From the NCBI RefSeq assembly GCF_016745255.1, contig NZ_JADOEQ010000017.1, positions 1 through 64,000 on the forward strand: 64,000 nt of DNA, written 5' to 3'. A program made the translations under genes and the position numbers. This DNA is from Enterococcus sp. BWR-S5 (GTDB lineage: Bacteria > Bacillota > Bacilli > Lactobacillales > Enterococcaceae). Under the pieces are notes generated by a model. The model saw only the letters and a list, made by a program, of their open reading frames with translations, did not search any database and was not told where the DNA came from. This document shows, in pieces, positions 58,403 through 64,000 of this stretch. How positions within the stretch are numbered: the stretch's first letter is position 1; each line of letters opens with the position of its first letter.

Positions 58403-59392
58403 ATGAAAAGGCATAGGAAACAAATAGGCATTAGTGTGTCAATAGTTTTAGTTTTAGCAGTAGTTAGTATAGGTTATTTCTGGATTCAAAAGAACCAGGA
58501 TAAGGAAGAATCATTAGAAATACCTACTGTAGTTATCATCGAACCAAGAGAAGTTACTTTTCGAACGATTGAAGGTACAACTGCTATAGCGAGTAAGTGG
58601 TTGTTACCAGGACCAGATAAAGTAGAGGAAGGGAAAAAATATTCATATGTGGGTAGTAATCCAATGGCAACGATGGAATATATGGCTTATGAGGACTCGC
58701 AGAAGCTATTGACCTATAATTCTAGCGAAATTGACCCTACAGTGGAAGTTGAAAAGTCATTGCTTCATGTTTATAAAAGGGAAAGTAATGAAATTGTTAA
58801 GTTCAAGGAAATCGATATGAAACAAGCGTTGGCAAATTACAATGTAGATTATGCTCCTTTTATGACGGATGGAATGTTAATGATTGATGGTAAATCCTAT
58901 GTAAAGATTAACCTTTATGAGAAATCGTTAGCTGATTATGGTAGTCGTTGGATTTATTTAGGGGTAGAAGATGAAGATATTATAGAAAATTTGGCTGGAA
59001 AAGATACTAGCCATAATAGATTATACGATATAGATTCTAAAATACTTTTGAGCAAGTATTCAAATCTTTCTGGAAAATATATTGTAGATAATACGATGTG
59101 GTCTTCTCATTTTTGGTATTTAAGTAATACAGATATGTCTACTAGTGGATTTTTGATAGAATTTCCAGAAATGAAAAAATTTCTTACTCTTAAGGATAAT
59201 GAACGTGCGAGTATTTTTTTTCCAGACCTATCAATTTCTGTAGAAACAATTGCGAAATGGTTCATGCCAGTAGGGACTGATATGTATGAAGGTTTAGTTC
59301 TATATGGAGAGTATAGTAAAGATGGTCAGGACCATGAAATTCACTCATTGGAAGAGTTTCGAGAGTGGTTTAAAGACACAGAAGATTTATAA
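58403..59392 (+). CDS. Membrane-anchored extracellular protein, possible immunity or accessory
   Basis: The 329-residue protein has a short basic N-terminus, one helix (about 9-27) and an extracellular, beta-rich, aromatic domain with no motif I know. It sits between the large substrate and a WXG100-like gene, with spacings of 13 and 21 bases. Immunity proteins occupy this place in toxin loci, but a structural role at the cell surface is equally possible. Confidence 0.6.
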   Translation: MKRHRKQIGISVSIVLVLAVVSIGYFWIQKNQDKEESLEIPTVVIIEPREVTFRTIEGTTAIASKWLLPGPDKVEEGKKYSYVGSNPMATMEYMAYEDSQKLLTYNSSEIDPTVEVEKSLLHVYKRESNEIVKFKEIDMKQALANYNVDYAPFMTDGMLMIDGKSYVKINLYEKSLADYGSRWIYLGVEDEDIIENLAGKDTSHNRLYDIDSKILLSKYSNLSGKYIVDNTMWSSHFWYLSNTDMSTSGFLIEFPEMKKFLTLKDNERASIFFPDLSISVETIAKWFMPVGTDMYEGLVLYGEYSKDGQDHEIHSLEEFREWFKDTEDL

Positions 59393-59413
59393 AAAGGTTG
59401 AAAGGAGAAAATT

Positions 59414-59995
59414 ATGAGTCAAACAGGAACATTTACAGCTCAAAAGCAACCTCAACAACAGATGCAACAAGATACATCAGGTATTGATAAGACAGCAATG
59501 GGCTTTGCTCGAGGTGGGAATTTCAATCCTTCATTGAGTAAACCTCAGCCAACAACATCAAATAACAATCAAGGTGGTGATATTTCTTCACTTGCGAGGC
59601 CTGGTTTTGGCAGTGTAGCTGCTGGTGCTGTCTCATCTGGTGGTGGCGGAACAGGTGGCAAGAAAATTGATGCCAGCCAAATTACAAGTGTGAACATTTC
59701 TTTGAAAATGGGCGAGATTATGTATAGTAATCCATATAATAATAGTCATGGTTTGTTGGATTCAATAAAGGATGATAGTAAATCTGTACTAGAGGGTTGC
59801 TGTAGAGAAGTTGCCTCAACAGGAGAGGACTTAGCAAAAGCGGTAGAACAAATAGACGCCTATATAAACAGTATCGCGCAGGCTTTTCAAGAAATGGATA
59901 AAAAAATAGGTACCGAAATTAGTAACTTAGAGATTAGCTCAAGAACTAGTGGCAGTCAAAGTAGTGGACCAAACAAATTTTCAGGAGCATTTTAA
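59414..59995 (+). CDS. WXG100-like protein with disordered N-terminal extension
   Basis: The protein has 193 residues. The first 85 or so are Gln/Ser/Gly-rich and likely disordered. The rest is a helical hairpin, VNISLKMGEIMYSNPYNNSH through EMDKKIGTEISNLE, resembling the SACOL2603/DUF5344 class of small type VII partners. The reversed order (after the substrate) and the long low-complexity lead are unusual. It ends the operon. Confidence 0.65.
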   Translation: MSQTGTFTAQKQPQQQMQQDTSGIDKTAMGFARGGNFNPSLSKPQPTTSNNNQGGDISSLARPGFGSVAAGAVSSGGGGTGGKKIDASQITSVNISLKMGEIMYSNPYNNSHGLLDSIKDDSKSVLEGCCREVASTGEDLAKAVEQIDAYINSIAQAFQEMDKKIGTEISNLEISSRTSGSQSSGPNKFSGAF

Positions 59996-60382
59996 GACTG
60001 AAAAATGAGAATTAGTGAAGGTATCGTAATTACTTTGGTATTAACAATATATAAATAGTTCCTTTATCGTGCACCGGAGGTGAAGACTTTCGGTGCATTC
60101 TTAAGGGAAAGATGGGAATAAACGAACGGAAAATAGGAAGAAAGGAAAGATACGTATATGATGAACTAGAAAAGGAGATATTTACTCTATTTGGCAGAAT
60201 AGGGTATAAATTAAGATATTTCAATGCTGCTAAATGCTAGGTGCAGAGCTCACCACATAAAATATTCGTTGTTATTCTTCTATGCGTAACGGGTAATGAA
60301 TATATATGAATGGTAGACAAAAAGAATAGCGCAATGGAGAAGTATAGCAATAAAAATGTGTATAAAAAAGGAGCGATTAACT
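59996..60382. other. Gene-free gap with a weak hairpin
   Basis: The only structure is TGCACCG (60070-60076) with CGGTGCA (60091-60097), followed by a poor T-run. It may weakly terminate the type VII substrate operon. I see no gene here. Confidence 0.4.
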
Positions 60383-61063
60383 ATGTCGGAACTACTTACA
60401 CAATTCCAACAAGAACAAGAAAAATGGCAAGCGCAAATCTCTTTGCAGACGAATTTTGCATTGAATGATATCCATCTGGTTGCGGGTGTTGATTTGGCGT
60501 ACTGGCAGGAAGAGGAACAGGAATTTGGTGTGTGCAGCATTGTGGTTGTTGACTACCAAACAATGGAGGTTGTTGAGGAGGTAGCTTATCATGGGAAAAT
60601 CAGTGTGCCGTATATTTCCGGTTATTTGGCTTTTCGAGAGCTTCCGTTAGTTCTTGAGGCGGTAAAAAAACTGTCTGTTGTGCCTGATTTGTATATGTTT
60701 GATGGGAACGGTTATTTACATGTCAGACATATGGGAATCGCAACGCATGCCTCTTTCTATTTGAAAAAGCCAACAATCGGGGTAGCGAAGAATTATTTCA
60801 CTATCGAGGGGGCAACGTTCGATGAACCGGATAAAAAAGCGGGTTCTTTTGAGTTAATTGCAGTCAAAGACGATGTGTATGGCTTGGTTTTGCGAAGTAG
60901 AGAGGATGTAAAGCCTATTTATGTGTCTTGTGGTAATTGGATTGATTTGGAAACGGCCAAAGAGATTGTTCTGCATTTTGTAAAAAAAGACAGCAGATTA
61001 CCTATACCGGTTAGATATGCTGATTTGGCAACCCATAGAAAAAGAAAGGAATGTCGGGATTAA
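60383..61063 (+). CDS. nfi: Endonuclease V
   Basis: The protein of about 226 residues has catalytic motifs AGVDLAY (Asp), VPYISGYLAFRE (Glu) and DGNGYLHVRHMGIATH. It nicks DNA one base past deoxyinosine to start alternative excision repair. The start follows AAAAGGAG. It is a single gene next to the type VII island. Confidence 0.93.
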   Translation: MSELLTQFQQEQEKWQAQISLQTNFALNDIHLVAGVDLAYWQEEEQEFGVCSIVVVDYQTMEVVEEVAYHGKISVPYISGYLAFRELPLVLEAVKKLSVVPDLYMFDGNGYLHVRHMGIATHASFYLKKPTIGVAKNYFTIEGATFDEPDKKAGSFELIAVKDDVYGLVLRSREDVKPIYVSCGNWIDLETAKEIVLHFVKKDSRLPIPVRYADLATHRKRKECRD

Positions 61064-61096
61064 CGGTGCGTGCTGGAGAAAGTTCAGTTTCGGTTT

Positions 61097-61126
61097 TTGA
61101 TTTATCTATATACCAAATGATATGAT
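61097..61126 (+). promoter_or_regulatory. Promoter of the leader-Mef unit
   Basis: TTGATT (61097-61102), an 18-bp spacer and TATGAT (61121-61126). It would give a leader beginning near 61133, about 32 bases before the leader peptide. Confidence 0.6.
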
Positions 61127-61164
61127 TGATATGAAATGAAGAAATAGTGAAAGGAGTATGCGAC

Positions 61165-61218
61165 ATGCTATTTATTAGGAAGGCAATGATTGACTCTATT
61201 CGTTTGAGAAGAGGGTAG
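61165..61218 (+). CDS. 17-residue leader peptide with RLR motif
   Basis: The peptide is MLFIRKAMIDSIRLRRG, with AAAGGAG (61150-61156) 8 bases before the ATG. Its DSIRLR core parallels the HSMRLR of the ErmD leader, where the Arg-X-Arg motif makes drug-bound ribosomes stall. The RLR codons are at 61201-61209, on the edge of the terminator stem that follows. A macrolide-sensing function is inferred from this and from the Mef-type gene behind it. Confidence 0.72.
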   Translation: MLFIRKAMIDSIRLRRG

Positions 61219-61232
61219 GCTCTTCTTTTTTT
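61206..61232 (+). terminator. Attenuator terminator before the Mef-like gene
   Basis: AGAAGAG (61207-61213) pairs with CTCTTCT (61220-61226), followed by a run of seven Ts. The left arm is made of leader-peptide codons, so a ribosome stalled at RLR would cover it and allow read-through. A nearby TTGGAG/CTCCAA (61231-61244) contains CACTCC, which could pair with the gene's GGAGTG ribosome site (61287-61292). Confidence 0.78.
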
Positions 61233-61297
61233 GGAGCACTCCAAATTAGGAAGAGAAAACTTAGTCCTAAATAAACGAACAAAACAGGAGTGTTTTT

Positions 61298-62587
61298 ATG
61301 AATAAACAACCAACGATTGACATGAAGAACTGGCGAAGAAACTTCTATTTATTTCTTACAGGACAGTTTTTATCAGGTATAACAAGCATGATTGTCCAAT
61401 ACTCGATTATTTGGTATTTGACAGAAACTACAGGCTCAGCAACGATTTTAAGTATTGCCACATTGTTGGGGATGATTCCGATGGTGATACTGAGCCCATT
61501 TGCCGGTCCATTTATTGATCGGTTAAATAAAAAAGGCGTATTGATGGTTACTGATATCATTGTAGCAATTTTTGCATTGGTACTATCAGTTGTAGGTACT
61601 CTATCCTCTGATTTCCCGCTATGGCTGGTTTTTGTTTCGCTCTTGATACGGGCAATTGCTCAGACTTTTCAAATGCCTACGATTCAGTCTATCCTGCCGA
61701 CCATGGTACCGGAGGATGAAATAACGAAGGTGAATGGTCAGCTGGGGATGGTCCAGTCGGCGAATTTTATTGTTGCTCCGGCGTTAGGGGCATTTCTTTT
61801 TTCTGTGATTCCCATGAACCTTCTGATTTTACTTGATGTACTTGGAGCGATAATCGGTGTTGGTTTACTGATTTTTATAAAGATTCCACATCTTCCATCA
61901 GAGGGAGAACGAATTCATTTAATGGCGGATACGGTTTTTGGTTTTAAGAAATTAATCGAGAATAAAGGGCTGTGGTATATTACGCTTATCGGAGCTGCTT
62001 TCACATTGATTTTTATGCCGGCAGCAAGTCTATATCCGTTGATGACAATGAGCTATTTCCATGGTACAGTCGGACAGGCCGGATTGATTGAGGTGATTTA
62101 TGCGGTAGGGATGTTGGCCGGGGGAACAATCATCGGTATTTTTGGGAACTGGAAGAATCGAATGAAGCCAGTATTGTTGGCTTACTTGGTGATAGGTCTC
62201 ACGATTGGTGCCAGCGGTCTCATACCGCCAACACGTACAGGATTTATTTGGTTCGCTCTGCTAAATGCGGCAGCGGGGTTTGCCACACCGTATTTCAACA
62301 CTCTGCTAATGGCGATGATTCAGCAAAGCTACGAGCCAAAATATCTTGGTCGTATCATGGGCGTGCTGAATTCATTGATGAGTATTACTGGCCCTGTGGG
62401 GTTAATTTTTGCCGGACCTTTGGCGGATAAGATTGGTGTTGAGAAACTATTTCTTATTGCCGGTATCGGCACCCTTCTTTGTGGGCTCGTGAATTTTCTA
62501 ATTCCTGTAGCAAGAAATTATGATAAAGAATTACAGAGGAAGCTAGCAGAAACAGAGGAAGAGCCCACTCGCTTGTCAGAAAAATAA
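61298..62587 (+). CDS. Mef-type MFS drug exporter
   Basis: The 429-residue protein has 12 predicted helices and resembles macrolide exporter MefA along its length: GQFLSGITSMIVQYSIIWYL, the motif-A-like GPFIDRLNKKGVLM, and GNWKNRMKP between the halves. It probably pumps out a macrolide or similar compound. The closest named relative cannot be settled by eye. There is no msr(D)/ABC-F partner behind it. Expression should depend on the attenuator before it. Confidence 0.85.
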   Translation: MNKQPTIDMKNWRRNFYLFLTGQFLSGITSMIVQYSIIWYLTETTGSATILSIATLLGMIPMVILSPFAGPFIDRLNKKGVLMVTDIIVAIFALVLSVVGTLSSDFPLWLVFVSLLIRAIAQTFQMPTIQSILPTMVPEDEITKVNGQLGMVQSANFIVAPALGAFLFSVIPMNLLILLDVLGAIIGVGLLIFIKIPHLPSEGERIHLMADTVFGFKKLIENKGLWYITLIGAAFTLIFMPAASLYPLMTMSYFHGTVGQAGLIEVIYAVGMLAGGTIIGIFGNWKNRMKPVLLAYLVIGLTIGASGLIPPTRTGFIWFALLNAAAGFATPYFNTLLMAMIQQSYEPKYLGRIMGVLNSLMSITGPVGLIFAGPLADKIGVEKLFLIAGIGTLLCGLVNFLIPVARNYDKELQRKLAETEEEPTRLSEK

Positions 62588-62630
62588 GAAAATAGCTGAA
62601 AAATCAGATAGATGTATGTTTGTATCATCA

Positions 62631-62668
62631 AAGGGAGCAGAGCCACGTTAAGCGGCTCTGTTCCTTTT
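62631..62668 (+). terminator. Terminator of the Mef-like gene
   Basis: GGAGCAGAGCC pairs with GGCTCTGTTCC, followed by TTTT. It lies 44 bases past the stop codon. Confidence 0.85.
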
Positions 62669-62711
62669 GTCTAAAGAGTCTTTTTCTGCTAACAGTCAGT
62701 TATAAGAATAC

Positions 62712-62760
62712 TTGACTTTTTGTGATTGTTTTGAGATATTAAATAAGGAAAGCGCTTTTT
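62712..62760 (+). promoter_or_regulatory. Promoter with cre-like box
   Basis: TTGACT (62712-62717), a 17-bp spacer and GATATT (62735-62740). GGAAAGCGCTTTTT (62747-62760) matches 11 of 14 cre positions at the expected transcription start. Confidence 0.45.
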
Positions 62761-62787
62761 CACTATTTTTAAAGGGAGATGAACGAT

Positions 62788-64000
62788 TTGGCAGGTAAGT
62801 TTATTCGGAAGTTTGTAACTGTATCTTATTGTGCGGCGTCATTAATGTTACCTTTGACTGCAGTTGCTGTTGAAGCAACAGAAATGACAGGAAATTCTTT
62901 TTCGGAAGAAAATGTTCACGTGAACAATGTTGAAGCAACAACATTTGATTCTGAAATGGCAGAATCAGAATCAACAGAATCTACGGCTTCAGAAGCAATT
63001 GAACATTCGACTGAAGTCAGTGTATCGAAGACTGAAGCAGAAGAAATTGAAACAGCTGTTGCACCTAGAGCATTGGGAGAATGGCAGAGTATCTTTTTTG
63101 GGGAAAGTACCGGTGAAGCGAAAACTAGCATCAATGTCATTGATGAAAAGACCGTGAACATTAAAAGCCAAGACAATGGAGGCAAATTCTTAATCAGTGG
63201 TACAGATGGCTTATCGTATTATTACACACAGGTGCCTAAGGATAAAAACTTCTCGCTTTCAGGAAAGGTAACAGTTAACACATGGAAGTATACGAATGGT
63301 CAAGAAGGATTCGCTTTGATGGTTCGAGATGCCGTGCCAAGTGAAACAATGTATGACCGAAGTCATTATTCAAATTCTTATTCAATTCTTGGTAGTAGAC
63401 TGGAGTATATTTGGGATTTCGATAAAAACCAGGTAACGACTGGTAACGGAGCTAAGTATGCGATGAAGCTGGGGCTGGGTACTAGAACCGTGGTGGGTGT
63501 AACAAGTGATCCGCTGAATCCACCGGAGGTTGGTTCTGTGACGTATAATTATTTTCCAATGGAAACAGCTGCAGCAGATAATAAGCTTGAAGCCGGAACC
63601 TATAATGTGATGGGAAATGCTGAGTCTGAGGTGGGAGCGACAACGATAGGTAATTTGACGACCTTTGATTTTACCATGAAAAAGACGAATAGCGGATTTG
63701 AAGCATACTATACAGATGCATCCGGCAAGACGGTTCGTGATGTACTTTGGGATTGGGAGTCAATGTTTGTATTGGATCAGGAAAATGTTTGTGTTGGTTT
63801 TGCAACGGCACGGAATATGGATATTACTGTCAGCGGATTAGAAATGACCTACTCTGACCCGAAAGAAGATCCAGATCCGGAAGAACGACCAACAGAAAAA
63901 ATTGAACCTGTCTATAGTATTTCATCCAGTAAAGAAAGCGGAACAAAGGAATATGACTTGCGTTTCAAAGCAAATGCGGATGGTTCGTTGGTCTTGCGGG
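62788..64000 (+). CDS. N-terminal part of a large secreted protein
   Basis: The frame is open to the window end (404 codons seen). A signal peptide ends near TAVAVEA, then comes a Glu/Ser/Thr-rich spacer. A jelly-roll-like domain follows (GEWQSIFFGES, NGGKFLISGTDGLSYYYTQV, FALMVRDAV), of a kind found in secreted polysaccharide lyases and glycan-degrading proteins. A Pro/Glu-rich linker and another domain begin at about 360. The TTG at 62788 is preferred, since AAAGGGAG lies 9 bases upstream; the in-frame ATG at 62779 touches that site. The cre-like box fits a carbohydrate role. Confidence 0.7.
   Translation, partial: MAGKFIRKFVTVSYCAASLMLPLTAVAVEATEMTGNSFSEENVHVNNVEATTFDSEMAESESTESTASEAIEHSTEVSVSKTEAEEIETAVAPRALGEWQSIFFGESTGEAKTSINVIDEKTVNIKSQDNGGKFLISGTDGLSYYYTQVPKDKNFSLSGKVTVNTWKYTNGQEGFALMVRDAVPSETMYDRSHYSNSYSILGSRLEYIWDFDKNQVTTGNGAKYAMKLGLGTRTVVGVTSDPLNPPEVGSVTYNYFPMETAAADNKLEAGTYNVMGNAESEVGATTIGNLTTFDFTMKKTNSGFEAYYTDASGKTVRDVLWDWESMFVLDQENVCVGFATARNMDITVSGLEMTYSDPKEDPDPEERPTEKIEPVYSISSSKESGTKEYDLRFKANADGSLVLR

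Noticed and set aside
60070-60097. Strong terminator after the type VII operon
   Set aside because: The stem is only 7 bp and the T-run is poor, so it is kept only as a weak hairpin.
61177-61218. Ten-residue leader starting at ATG 61186
   Set aside because: The AGGAAGG motif is only two bases from that ATG; the ATG at 61165 has ideal spacing and the same C-terminus.

Overview
The window looks like chromosomal DNA of a low-GC Gram-positive bacterium, most likely an Enterococcus or a close relative. The evidence is strong AAGGAGG-type ribosome binding sites, cre boxes for CcpA, LPxTG and lipoprotein signals, heterodimeric LmrCD/Efr-type ABC exporters and a complete Firmicute-type (EsxA/EsaA/EssC) type VII secretion locus. 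I found no rRNA, tRNA, insertion sequence, prophage or CRISPR array. The species is not identified.

Layout. (1) 1-6.2 kb: an arabinose-oligosaccharide locus with a divergent AraC regulator, a GH51 alpha-L-arabinofuranosidase and a binding protein plus two permeases without their own ATPase, behind a cre box. (2) 6.3-11.2 kb: a MarR regulator and a heterodimeric ABC exporter with an unusual Ala-rich extracellular insertion. (3) 11.3-14.6 kb: a two-domain lipoprotein with two FMNylation motifs (PplA-like), an acetyltransferase and membrane proteins. (4) 14.7-19.7 kb, minus strand: response regulator, histidine kinase, ABC ATPase and FtsX-type permease. (5) 19.8-25.0 kb: a second MarR/ABC exporter module whose second exporter gene is frameshifted, then a small protein and a TetR regulator. 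The two MarR modules share a GTTA/TAAC operator motif. (6) 25-29.3 kb: a MetE-like/cyclase gene pair, a deoxyinosine glycosylase, an acetyltransferase and a small membrane protein. (7) 29.4-38.1 kb: a divergent sugar locus. LacI, HAD phosphatase and SIS isomerase run one way; ROK kinase, a broken GH9 hydrolase and a PTS EIIC run the other. LacI operators and a cre box lie between the two arms. Between GH9 and EIIC sits an array of eight modules of 104/105 bp (209-bp period), each with hairpins and a Shine-Dalgarno-like sequence. (8) 38.3-42.7 kb: a secreted internalin-like protein, a membrane M50-type protease and an LPxTG surface protein. (9) 42.8-60 kb: the type VII locus. A LytTR regulator with a degenerate receiver is followed by esxA, esaA, essA, esaB, essB, essC, a two-domain cell-wall hydrolase, and a second operon with a DUF5082-like helper, an LXG-like large substrate, a membrane-anchored protein and a WXG100-like protein. 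(10) 60.3-62.7 kb: endonuclease V, then a Mef-type MFS exporter behind what looks like a macrolide-sensing leader peptide and attenuator. (11) 62.7-64 kb: the start of a large secreted protein that runs off the end.

The most notable items are the 209-bp hairpin/SD array (35807-36598), the RLR leader-peptide attenuator before the Mef-like gene (61097-61292), and the type VII promoter elements shared by esxA and the substrate operon, placed next to a LytTR regulator that lacks its phospho-acceptor.
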